Source: Anaerolineae bacterium (GTDB lineage Bacteria; Chloroflexota; Anaerolineae; Aggregatilineales; Phototrophicaceae). From it: a stretch of DNA of 59,099 bases. The position numbers were made by a program, and so were the translations under genes. Each line of letters starts with the position of its first letter. Position 1 is the first letter of the stretch. This document shows, one piece after another, positions 17,336 through 24,708 of this stretch. Below the pieces are notes generated by a model. That model had not been told where the DNA came from, ran no database searches, and saw only the letters and a program-made list of their open reading frames with translations. The DNA lies in contig JABWBO010000013.1 in assembly GCA_013360465.1 (NCBI GenBank), positions 1 through 59,099 of the forward strand, given 5' to 3'.

Positions 17336-19398
17336 GCCGGCTGCGGCAGGTCAGGCAGCGGGTGATCCTGCGCAAGGTGCGGTCGAAGTTCTAGCTCAAC
17401 CGAGTCACACGACGCCTTCAGCGCCTCAAGGTGGCTGAGGCGTACGTGCAGCGTGACCAGCGCATCCTGGACTCTCTCGCAGCGGGCCAGGATGTGCGCC
17501 ATGCCGCGATAGCTCCGTTCCAGCAGGTCGAGCGCGTCCGCCTGGGGGCGGGCGTTCAGCCGGGCATAAGCCGCCGCGGCGGCGATGTCGGCTTCCACCC
17601 GGTAGGCGCCGCGAATATGGGTCTTGGCTGCCAGGTAGCGCAGATCGAGGACGGTGGCGATCAGCTCGTCGCCCAGCGCCGCCTCGATCAGGTGGTAGGC
17701 AAGCGCATCCCACAGGTAGGGTTCATCGGGCGGCAGATCCGCCCAGCGCGCGACGGGGCGCGCGTTTTCCTTCAGGAACAGGTTGGGACCCGGCGTGCGG
17801 TAGCGGTCGAGGAACTCGCGCTGCCAGTCGATGACGCCCCCACCGGTCTTCAGGTACATGTCCATCGGCAGGAGCAGGATGCTCTGCGCCACGCCGTAGC
17901 GCTGTTCGTCCGCCATCCCCTGGCGCGGGACCGTGCTGCCGCCCTGTCGCAGCAGAGTGTCACGGATCACGTCGTGCAGGCGCGCCGTCCCCGCCGCCGG
18001 GTCGAAGCGCAGCAGCAGCGAAAGGTTCTCCAGCCGCTCGCAGAATAACTCCGTCTGTGCCCGCCGACCATCCCACAGGCGCTGCAGGGTGATCACCGGG
18101 ATGTCGGTGTCGTCGAAGAAGATGGCGAGCCGCTTGAAGCGCTCGACCTCGATCTCTTCCAACTGCGCCAGGCTCGCCCGCAGCGCCGCGCCGACCGCCG
18201 ACTGGCGGTTGTCGAGCGCCAGCCCGTACTCGCCGAGCAGGTCGCTGACGTAGCTAAGTGCCCGGTCGAGCGGCTGTTTCTTCTCGTTCACCCGTTCGCG
18301 CAGGATGCCGTTCGCCAGCTTGATCGGCAGGGGGTATTCCATCAGGTCGGCAGCCAGTCGGCGCAGGTGGAGGCGCTGCGGCTCGACGGCTTCGCCCGGC
18401 AGACCGTAGGCGAGCAGATCGAACGCCTCGCCGCCGGTCATCTGGTTGACATCGATCTTGCGCGCCCCGGCTGGCAGCGTCTCGCCCATGCGCGTGGTGA
18501 TCAGGCGCGCTGTCCGCTCGCCGCCTTGCAGGAAGGGATGCAGGTGGTCGGCGTTCCAGACGTCGTCGATGACCATCAGGATGTCGCGGTCCGCCAGCAG
18601 CTCGCGCAGGCGGGTCTTCGCCGCTTCCATCGTTGAGGATGTATAAGGGTCGGTGCTGAGTACGCGGATCAACCCCTCCAGTTGATCCTGCACGGTGGCG
18701 CTGCTGGCCTTTTCGCCGAGCGTCACCCACAGCACGCCGTCGTCGAAGGCTTCCTGGATGCGCTCGTCGTGGCAGATCGCCCGCGCCAGGGTGGTCTTGC
18801 CATAGCCGCCCGCGCCCTTCAGCGCCAGGGCGCTGGTGATGGCTTTCGGCTCCTGGCGGACCGGGTCGAGCAGCAGGTCGAGCAGCGCGTCGTATTCTTC
18901 GGTGCGCGGGATGAAGACGCCCAGGTCGTCCGCCATGAAGGGCACGCGCGGTACGTCGCAGCGGGTGCGCAGGTCGTTGAGGAACTTGATCCAGTTCATG
19001 CCGGCTTCGAAGTGGTCGGTGTCGAGACCGAGGTTGTAGAAATGGGCGTCGCGCATCCAGCGGGGCAGATCGTCGATCAGCGCGCTGAACTCGGCGGTGG
19101 CGATCACCGGGTAGACGCACACGCCCTGCTGCCGGGCATAGCGCCACTCCTTACGCACGGTGGCGCTCTTCATGGCGGCGGGGGTCATGATCAGGATCAG
19201 GAATTCGACATGGTTGACAGCCTCCTGAATCTGCCCCCACCAGTCGCGCCCCCCCTCCATGCCGACGACATCCTGCCAGCAGACCAGCCCTTCGCGTTCC
19301 AGCCGTTCGCGCAGCCTGGCGGCGAAGTCCCTGCCGTCGGCGCGGGCATAGCTGATGAAGAGGACCTCTTTTTGCGTCAACTGCGCGCCGCTGCCCAC
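15586..19398 (-). CDS. TIR / NB-ARC / WD40 STAND protein, probable NLR-like defence sensor
   Basis: A 1270-residue protein starting at GTG 19398 with GAGGGG upstream. Residues 10-130 form a TIR domain (EVLFISYARADG; RKEW with candidate catalytic Glu84). Residues about 165-450 are an NB-ARC ATPase: P-loop GAGGYGKTT at 195-203, Walker B ILMVIDDVW near 273-281, and the sensor-like RLITTR at 298-303. Residues about 450-685 are helical. Residues 688-1270 hold 14 WD40 repeats, enough for two seven-bladed propellers. TIR domains in such proteins typically degrade NAD+ or make signalling nucleotides once the NTPase oligomerises on ligand sensed by the repeats; related bacterial STAND proteins are antiphage systems. 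No other defence gene adjoins it, so it probably works alone. A signalling role in development cannot be excluded. Confidence 0.88.
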   Translation of the reverse strand: MGSGAQLTQKEVLFISYARADGRDFAARLRERLEREGLVCWQDVVGMEGGRDWWGQIQEAVNHVEFLILIMTPAAMKSATVRKEWRYARQQGVCVYPVIATAEFSALIDDLPRWMRDAHFYNLGLDTDHFEAGMNWIKFLNDLRTRCDVPRVPFMADDLGVFIPRTEEYDALLDLLLDPVRQEPKAITSALALKGAGGYGKTTLARAICHDERIQEAFDDGVLWVTLGEKASSATVQDQLEGLIRVLSTDPYTSSTMEAAKTRLRELLADRDILMVIDDVWNADHLHPFLQGGERTARLITTRMGETLPAGARKIDVNQMTGGEAFDLLAYGLPGEAVEPQRLHLRRLAADLMEYPLPIKLANGILRERVNEKKQPLDRALSYVSDLLGEYGLALDNRQSAVGAALRASLAQLEEIEVERFKRLAIFFDDTDIPVITLQRLWDGRRAQTELFCERLENLSLLLRFDPAAGTARLHDVIRDTLLRQGGSTVPRQGMADEQRYGVAQSILLLPMDMYLKTGGGVIDWQREFLDRYRTPGPNLFLKENARPVARWADLPPDEPYLWDALAYHLIEAALGDELIATVLDLRYLAAKTHIRGAYRVEADIAAAAAYARLNARPQADALDLLERSYRGMAHILARCERVQDALVTLHVRLSHLEALKASCDSVELELRPHLAQDHPLPDLPQPALIRVLAGHTESVTSAAYSPDGRRIVSASRDRTVRIWDAETGETLHTLAGHTRSVNSAAFSPDGRRIVSASSDHTVRVWDAESGEGVNTLSRHTAEVTSAAFSPDGRRIVSASWDGTARAWDAETGKWVLTMDGDTDFVTSAAYSPDGRRIVSASRDGTVRVWDAETGMPIRTLAGHTSSVNSAAFSPDGRRIVSVSDDRTVQVWDAKSGEALYKLTGHTGIVESTAYSPDGRRIVSTSGDGTVRVWHAEMGNAVHTLVRHTAEVTSAAFSPDGRRIVSASYDRTVRVWDSETVQTPTGHMGTVTSVAFSPDGRRIVSVSGDRAARVWDAATRDPIYTLAGHKGTVTSAAYSPDGRRIISASRDRTVRVWDVDTGGAIRVLAGYTSVMSGAAFSPDGRWIVSASQDGMARIWDAETGEAARTLAGHIGGVNSAVFSPDGRRIVSASEDRTVRVWDAETGEAVRALVGHKDAVTSAAFSPDGRRIVSASHEGTVRIWDAETGEAVRILEGHADFVMSAAFSPDGCRIVSASTDRTLKVWDAETGVCRATFYADVPLHCCAWSPDGRQIAAGGGAGYLYWLRWVE

Positions 19399-19460
19399 TG
19401 CCTGACCCCTCTCTGAAACCTCGCCGTGAGGAAGCTGTTCAGACCTGTTCTGCTATTGTA

Positions 19461-19490
19461 TAGCGATTGACCGCGCCCAATGACCTGAAG
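19461..19490. repeat. 30-bp repeat, copy 1, downstream of the MFS gene
   Basis: The sequence starts TAGCGATTGACCGCGCCCAA and matches 22278-22307 at 29 of 30 positions. It lies 53 bases beyond the MFS stop, read leftward, and upstream of the STAND gene start. The short inverted ATTG / CAAT inside could form a weak hairpin. Confidence 0.75.
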
Positions 19491-19542
19491 ATCCCAGCGT
19501 TCGCTGCCTCAACCCCGCCGCTCGTTTTGCCCACATCACGAC

Positions 19543-20841
19543 TCACGAACCCGAGCGCACCATGACTTCTTCGGCGCGTTCGCGCATCTCCCGGCGCAGC
19601 GCCCCGACATCCTCCGGTATGCGCACGACCGCCAGAAGGAGAAACATGGCGCAGACGCACAGGGTCCCGACGCTGATCAGCAGGATGGCGCTGCTCAGCC
19701 CGATCTGCGTCGAAAGGATGCCGACGATCAGCGGAGCGCCCGCCGCGCCGGCGTTCTCGATGAAATACTGCACAGCCAGCGTGGTGCTGCGCACTTCCGG
19801 CGCGGTGATGTCGTACAGGGTGGCGACGATGTTCGGACCGGAGAACAACGTGAAGAATGCCGTGACGGACAGCATCGCCCCGAAGCGGAGCGGGCTGGTC
19901 GTCGGAGGCAGGGTGAGCGTCGCAGCCAGCAGCACAGCGCCTGCGGTTACGCCGGTCAGGCAGGTCAGCAGCCGACCTCGTGGCGTTCGCCTGTAGAGCG
20001 CGTCGCCCAGCGCCCCGCCGACCACCGCGCCCAGAGACATGCTCAGCGCGGCGGCGACCATGAGCGCCACCACCACCCCGTCGGCGAAGCCCCGTTCGCG
20101 CCCCAGATAGGTGAAGAACCAGAACTCGATCACCGTGAAGGGAAATACTCCGAAGAAGCCCTGCGCGAAAAGCGGCAGGATGGCGCGGCGGCGCAGCACG
20201 TCTCGCAGGGCGGACCACCTGAACTTGAAGGTCGGGATGTCGCTCAGGTCCCTCATCTCCGGCTCGGAACTCCCGCGCGGCAGGTCGCGCACGCCGAAAA
20301 AGATGAGCAGACCGACCACCAGCCCCAGCCCACCGGTCAGCAGGAAGATGCTGCGCCAGCCGATGGTCTCGCGAAGCACCAGCACCAGCGCCAGGCTCAG
20401 CATCGAGCCGACCGGTCCGGCGATTTGCAGAAAGCCGTTGATCTTCCCCCGCGTCGCCGGTCCGAAGTAATCCGAAACCAGACTGTACAGTCCGGGATAG
20501 CTGGAATCGTCAACGCCCGACGATCCGCGGGCAGCCAGAAAAGCCGGGTACGAGGTGACCACAGCCCCCAGCATCGTCGTCAGCCCCCAGATGAACGACG
20601 CCAACGCAAGCAGTTTGGCGCGGGCATATCGGTCGTACAGGTAGCCCCACACCGGAAAGAACAGCGTGGCGACCACCAGAGCGCCGGTTCCGATCGCGCC
20701 GGCGGCGGCATCGTCGATGGCGAAGTCGCGCTGCAAGTCCTCCAGCACCTGCCCGATCACCAGCCTGTCCGCCTGATGAAGGAGCAGGAAGGCGAAGAAC
20801 ACGCCGAGTACAAACCGTCTGTAGTGGGCACGAGGCTGCAT
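19543..20841 (-). CDS. Major facilitator superfamily transporter (spinster-like)
   Basis: A 432-residue membrane protein with about 12 hydrophobic segments. The first cytoplasmic loop carries the MFS signature (GYLYDRYARAKLLALAS), and GVDDSSYPGLYSLVSDYF resembles the spinster/sugar-phosphate branch of the superfamily. The substrate cannot be told from sequence. The start is 6 bases after the stop of the acetyltransferase gene, so the two are co-transcribed; an acetyltransferase paired with an exporter could suggest export of an acylated compound, but this is only inference. Confidence 0.85.
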   Translation of the reverse strand: MQPRAHYRRFVLGVFFAFLLLHQADRLVIGQVLEDLQRDFAIDDAAAGAIGTGALVVATLFFPVWGYLYDRYARAKLLALASFIWGLTTMLGAVVTSYPAFLAARGSSGVDDSSYPGLYSLVSDYFGPATRGKINGFLQIAGPVGSMLSLALVLVLRETIGWRSIFLLTGGLGLVVGLLIFFGVRDLPRGSSEPEMRDLSDIPTFKFRWSALRDVLRRRAILPLFAQGFFGVFPFTVIEFWFFTYLGRERGFADGVVVALMVAAALSMSLGAVVGGALGDALYRRTPRGRLLTCLTGVTAGAVLLAATLTLPPTTSPLRFGAMLSVTAFFTLFSGPNIVATLYDITAPEVRSTTLAVQYFIENAGAAGAPLIVGILSTQIGLSSAILLISVGTLCVCAMFLLLAVVRIPEDVGALRREMRERAEEVMVRSGS

Positions 20842-20847
20842 GATCGC

Positions 20848-22023
20848 TTAGCCTGTCGATCTGTCGGCGATTGTAAACCGCTTCTCGTACAGGCGATGCC
20901 GCTTGTAGAGTTCCAGCCCCAGATTCTGGGCAACGCGCACCATGCGGAAGTTGCCCTCCCCTACCCAACCGCTGTCGGAATGCTCGATGCGCCCGGACTG
21001 GACGCAGGACTCCAGGATCGTGCCGTACAGCGCGACATCCACGCCTTTTTCGCGGTAAGCATGTCTGACGCCCAGCAGAGCGATACGAATCCAGTCGATC
21101 GTCCGGCGCACCTTCCAGTACCACAGCGCGCGCGCCAGGGTGACGATCTCCGGGACGCCTGGACGGGGGTTGGCTTTCTTCAGGATCAGGTTGTAGTCTG
21201 GGATGCCCATGACGAAGCCGGCAGGTTCGCCGTCTACATAGGCGAAGAAGGCGAAGTCGGGATCGAAGAAGCGGCCCAGGGTCTTGACCAGATCGTCGAG
21301 TTCAGCCGGAGTCATGGGGACGTGCCCCCAGGTGTCCGCCCAGGCGTCGTTGTAAATGTCCTTAAACAACGCGAACTCTTCGCGCAGACGGCGGCGGTCG
21401 ATGGGGCGCACGGTGATGTGGTTGCGCTTCATCACCGACTCCGTGAGCCGGTTCAGCCGGTCGGAGAGACCGCTCTCTCCGGCAGACTCGCGGCTGGCAT
21501 GAAAGCTGAACAGGTCCTCTCGCTTGTGAAAGCCAGCCTCTTCGATCAGCCGTTGATAGTACGGGTAGTTGTAGGGCATGAGCAGGACCGGGCGGATGAA
21601 GCCTTCGACCAGCAAGCCGTAATCCCCGTGCGTGGTGAAGGTCTGCGGACCGACGATGGCATCCAACCCCCTGGAGCGCACCCACTCGGCGGCGGTGTCG
21701 AGCAGGGCGCTGGCGGTATCCTGATCGTCGATCACCTCAAAAGCGCCGAACCAGCCCACGTTTTCATGATTGGCGCGGTTGTGCAGCGGGTTGACGTAGG
21801 CGGCTATCGTGCCGACGATTCGCTCGCCGCGCCACGCCGCGAAATAATCTCCCTCCAAGACCTTCCAGTCCGGGTTCTTCTTCTGGTCCAGCAGGTCGCG
21901 ACGCATGGACAGCAGCGGCGGCACCCAGTGCGGGTCGTTCCTGTACACCTGCCAGGGGAACTCAAAAAAGTCGCGGAAGTCGCGCTCGCTCTCGACTTTC
22001 CGGACGGTGACTGCGCCTGACAT
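20848..22023 (-). CDS. GNAT-fold acyltransferase-like protein
   Basis: A 391-residue soluble protein. The ATG at 22023 has AGGAG about 8 bases upstream and is preferred to one at 22068. The opening (RKVESERDFRDFFEFPWQVY, then NDPHWVPPL) is typical of a large conserved bacterial family annotated as GNAT acetyltransferases, with GNAT-like strands around DYFAAWRGERIVGTIAAYVN and again in YVDGEPAGFVMGIPDYN. This suggests a double GNAT fold. The substrate is unknown. It forms a two-gene unit with the MFS transporter. Confidence 0.7.
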   Translation of the reverse strand: MSGAVTVRKVESERDFRDFFEFPWQVYRNDPHWVPPLLSMRRDLLDQKKNPDWKVLEGDYFAAWRGERIVGTIAAYVNPLHNRANHENVGWFGAFEVIDDQDTASALLDTAAEWVRSRGLDAIVGPQTFTTHGDYGLLVEGFIRPVLLMPYNYPYYQRLIEEAGFHKREDLFSFHASRESAGESGLSDRLNRLTESVMKRNHITVRPIDRRRLREEFALFKDIYNDAWADTWGHVPMTPAELDDLVKTLGRFFDPDFAFFAYVDGEPAGFVMGIPDYNLILKKANPRPGVPEIVTLARALWYWKVRRTIDWIRIALLGVRHAYREKGVDVALYGTILESCVQSGRIEHSDSGWVGEGNFRMVRVAQNLGLELYKRHRLYEKRFTIADRSTG

Positions 22024-22183
22024 GGCATTCTCTCCTGTGAAGGTTCCCCGCGCGCACGACGACTGCATTCAGTGTATACCGCTTCGCGCCTCAGCGCTGC
22101 TGCGGCGTGGGTCAGCCCACCGCCGAGGCATGAAATGAGAATCAGCGAATCACGATAGTGTATACCCCACCCCTACATCCCCT

Positions 22184-22234
22184 CCCCAACCCGTTATACA
22201 CCTCCTCATCCACGGCGTGGAAAAGAGGTTGGGG
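22184..22234. repeat. GC-rich long hairpin between HAD and GNAT genes
   Basis: Arms CCCCAACC (22184-22191) and GGTTGGGG (22227-22234) enclose an inner CCAC/GTGG pairing. It is one of several C-rich/G-rich hairpins at gene boundaries in this window and may act as a transcription boundary. The rest of the 288-base gap has no gene I can support. Confidence 0.45.
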
Positions 22235-22277
22235 GCGAGTGTGTTGAAACGCGCGATTCACTGATTCTACGATTGCC

Positions 22278-22307
22278 TAGCGATTGACCGCGCCCAATCA
22301 CCTGAAG
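22278..22307. repeat. 30-bp repeat, copy 2, downstream of the HAD gene
   Basis: Second copy of the repeat at 19461-19490, with one substitution. It begins 5 bases beyond the HAD stop on the leftward strand. Here the inner GATTG / CAATC pairing is 5 bp. Both copies follow the 3-prime end of a leftward gene, which suggests a 3-prime processing or termination element or a small duplication. Confidence 0.75.
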
Positions 22308-22311
22308 CAGA

Positions 22312-22983
22312 TCACCCGCCGCCCTCCAGGATGGTCCACCCCTTTTCAGCGGCAATCGCGCGCAGATCGGGGTCAGGGTGAACCACATAGGCTGCGCCCA
22401 GGATGGAAAGGAACGCCGTGTCAGAGACGGTATCGCCGAAGCCGACCGAGCGCGCCAGATCAAGCCCCATCTCCGCCGCAACTTGGCGCACGCGCACGAC
22501 CTTCTCCGCCCCTGTGAGCGGCTTCTCGGCGCGCCCGGTGAAGCGATCTCCGTCGAGGATCGGGCGGGTTCCTTCGCCGCGCCAGCCGAGCGTCGCCGCA
22601 AACATCTCGACACCCTGCTGAAGTGCGGCGCTGACGAGGATCACAGGATACCCCTGTCCTTCGTATTCGCGAATGCGGGCGAGGGTCTTCGGCTTGAGCG
22701 CCTGATGCAGCAGCGGATTCACGCGATCCATCACCTGTGGGTTCATCGACATGGGCAGGTTGCGCATGGCAGTCATGATCGCCAGATAACGCAGAATGCC
22801 GCCGACCCTCGACTTCGGCGAAAACGGCTTGGACAGCAGGTTGAGGAAGCCCGTCTGAATGATGTTGAGGGGCGGCACGAGACCCATCAGGCGGGCTTGT
22901 TCGAAATACGTGCGCGGAAAGCTGATGCTGATCAGCGTGCCTTCGACATCGCTGAACACGGCAGGTCGCAGAGCGGTCGTCAA
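22312..22983 (-). CDS. HAD-family phosphatase (HAD-IB, phosphoserine phosphatase-like)
   Basis: A 223-residue soluble enzyme with all four HAD motifs: FSDVEGTL (nucleophile Asp12, with Glu14 in place of the common second Asp), VILVSAAL with the motif II serine, a motif III lysine near AEK, and GFGDTVSDTAFL for magnesium. The helical cap inserted after motif I fits subclass IB. The DxE variant of motif I is found in a sizeable branch of the family and does not by itself mean loss of activity. The physiological phosphoester is unknown. The gene is followed closely by the 30-bp repeat. Confidence 0.85.
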   Translation of the reverse strand: MTTALRPAVFSDVEGTLISISFPRTYFEQARLMGLVPPLNIIQTGFLNLLSKPFSPKSRVGGILRYLAIMTAMRNLPMSMNPQVMDRVNPLLHQALKPKTLARIREYEGQGYPVILVSAALQQGVEMFAATLGWRGEGTRPILDGDRFTGRAEKPLTGAEKVVRVRQVAAEMGLDLARSVGFGDTVSDTAFLSILGAAYVVHPDPDLRAIAAEKGWTILEGGG

Positions 22984-23285
22984 GGGATCAACTCCTCAGT
23001 TCTGGTGACACGCTGACGGCTTCGGGATGAGCGCGGCGGCATTGCGGGCGGTGCTGATCGGCTGCGAATCGGTCCTCCGGCGAGGGTGCGAGAGAAATTG
23101 GCGGGAAAGAGGCAGACAGAGAGCCTCAAGGGCGGCAGAGATTATACGGCGAGGACATCTTCCGTCCGCAAGAGACTGTGATGGAGTGTATCACGAGATT
23201 GAAGCGTGCGTTAGTGACACGCCTCCAAGAGCCAGGGTTATCGCATCAAATTTTCAATCAGGTCATGATGGGTTAAGGCAGTCCT

Positions 23286-23347
23286 GTAGGGACAGCCTTC
23301 TGGCTGTCCGCCGTATCGGACGCGCAGAAGCGCGTCGCTGCGATACC
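23286..23347. repeat. Dispersed GTAGGG...GCGATACC hairpin element, copy 1
   Basis: It starts GTAGGG, forms hairpin one (GGACAGCC, loop TTCT, GGCTGTCC; 23290-23309), continues CGCCG, then forms hairpin two (GTATCGGACGCGC, loop AGAA, GCGCGTC, 4-base bulge, CGATAC; 23313-23346) and ends GCGATACC. The same frame of start, first hairpin, CGCCG and end recurs at 24663-24699 with different stem sequences, which means the structure is kept while the bases change. Confidence 0.65.
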
Positions 23348-23409
23348 TTGTAATCTTTTCTGACCCATTCGTCGATTTTGATGCGTTTGCCCTGGGGCAC
23401 GGCATTCCC

Positions 23410-23429
23410 CACCGGGTTGAAACCCGGTG
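23410..23429. repeat. Perfect 20-base palindrome
   Basis: CACCGGGTT, a 2-base centre GA, then AACCCGGTG. Outer CGGCA (23399-23403) / TGCCG (23435-23439) pairing extends the stem. It lies about 217 bases before the SPFH gene. Probably another dispersed hairpin. Confidence 0.6.
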
Positions 23430-23645
23430 TCCCCTGCCGTTAATTTCTATGGGCGCGACCGAAAGCAGGACGACGACGGCGGCATTCGCGAATCGGCATC
23501 GCAGCCCCCGACAAGCCCTTAACCGCCCGTTGCCAGACTCGGCGGCTTCGCGCTACAATGCATGTTCAGGTCTCCGTGAACTGCTGTCCTCCAATCCCAT
23601 TGACGTGTGAAGGCATGCATTCCCGCGCGCTAAAGGCATGAAGCG

Positions 23646-24617
23646 ATGGAAGTGATTCTGGTCATCATTGGCATTGTGGTCGTCGCCGCGGCTGCGGCTG
23701 CGTTGTTTGAATTCCGCGTCCGCCAGCCGGATGTGATCGTACTCTACGAAGCCAGCGGACAAATCCGGGTGCGCAAAGGCCCCTTCTATCCGCGTCACTT
23801 CAGCCTGCCGCTCAAGCGCACCACCTGGCCCGTGCAGCTCACAGTCGAAGCCGCTGCCGTCGGCAACCTGGGCGTGCGCATCAAGCTGGTAGGAGCCGCC
23901 GCCCCGTCCGTCGACCACATCGGCGCGCTGATCCGCGTCGGCGGCTGGGATGGTGAAGCCGTCGTCCACGCCGTCGATCAGGTCAAGATCGTGCTGCAAG
24001 GGCTGGTCAAGGAGTACACCGAACGCTCCGCCATCAACGTCGTCTCGTCGGCGGGCGTCCTCAAGCATCTCAATGAACACCTAGGCGAGATCGAAGAGCG
24101 CTTCGGCGTCGAGCTGATCTCGCTGGCTGTCCAGTCGCTTGACGCCATCGATCCCAAGATCGCCGAGGCGCTCTCCCAGCAGGAAGAAGCGCGCTTGCTG
24201 GAACAGACCGAAGAACTCAAGCATCACGCCAGCGTCTCCGCCGCGCGCGCCAAGTATCGCGCCGACGAAGCGATCGCCGAGATGGAGCACGCCCTCGAAC
24301 TCAAACGCGCCGAACTCAGGAAGATTCAGTTCGGCAGCGAAGCCGAACTGTCGCGCCGGCGCATCGAAGACGAACTGGAACGCAGCCGTCTGCGCCTGGC
24401 GTTTGAAAAAGAAGAGCTGGATGTGCTGCTGAGCAGTCCGGAACTGCTCATGCTGACGCCGCAGGCTGCCCGCCTGGCGGAAGCCAGCCAGAGCTTGAAG
24501 AACGCCCGCACCGTCATCTCACTGACGCCGCAGGATGTCGCCGGCAGCAGCTCGGCGCTCTTCACCATGTTCCGCAACCTGCTGCAAAAAGATGCGGACA
24601 GCGCGGACGAGTCATAG
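23646..24617 (+). CDS. SPFH/band-7 family membrane-anchored protein
   Basis: A 323-residue protein with one N-terminal membrane segment (residues 3-21), a band-7/SPFH-like beta domain to about residue 170 (including VLYEASGQIRVRKGPFYP), and a long charged coiled coil at about 175-270 rich in Ala, Glu and Arg. This is the layout of flotillin/stomatin-like scaffold proteins that form rings on membranes. It is upstream of, and in the same direction as, the giant fusion gene, 91 bases away, so the scaffold may organise that protein; this is inference from position only. Confidence 0.72.
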   Translation: MEVILVIIGIVVVAAAAAALFEFRVRQPDVIVLYEASGQIRVRKGPFYPRHFSLPLKRTTWPVQLTVEAAAVGNLGVRIKLVGAAAPSVDHIGALIRVGGWDGEAVVHAVDQVKIVLQGLVKEYTERSAINVVSSAGVLKHLNEHLGEIEERFGVELISLAVQSLDAIDPKIAEALSQQEEARLLEQTEELKHHASVSAARAKYRADEAIAEMEHALELKRAELRKIQFGSEAELSRRRIEDELERSRLRLAFEKEELDVLLSSPELLMLTPQAARLAEASQSLKNARTVISLTPQDVAGSSSALFTMFRNLLQKDADSADES

Positions 24618-24662
24618 CCGCCGCGAAGCCGGCTTTGCCCGTGCCGAACGACTCTTCCCGCC

Positions 24663-24699
24663 GTAGGGGCGAGGCAAGCCTCGCCCGCCGAGCGATACC
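24663..24699. repeat. Dispersed GTAGGG...GCGATACC hairpin element, copy 2
   Basis: GTAGGG, then the stem GGGCGAGGC, AA, GCCTCGCCC (24667-24686), then CCGCCG and GCGATACC. It has the same frame as the copy at 23286-23347 but lacks the second hairpin. It ends 9 bases before the first ATG of the giant gene, where a Shine-Dalgarno would be expected and none is seen. Confidence 0.65.
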
Positions 24700-24708
24700 A
24701 ACCGCCCG

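Larger units (their letters stand above)
22984..23645. other. 662-base intergenic region with hairpin elements, no gene
   Basis: A divergent region between the HAD and SPFH genes. Short open frames exist but none has a ribosome binding site or a recognisable protein. It contains a dispersed two-hairpin element (23286-23347) and a separate perfect palindrome (23410-23429). The element is loosely bounded by an inverted ATGGGTTA / TGACCCAT pair with one mismatch. Confidence 0.55.

Noticed and set aside
23027-23353. A 108-codon plus-strand frame in the HAD-SPFH gap
   Set aside because: No ribosome binding site, arginine-rich product, and it runs through the hairpin element.
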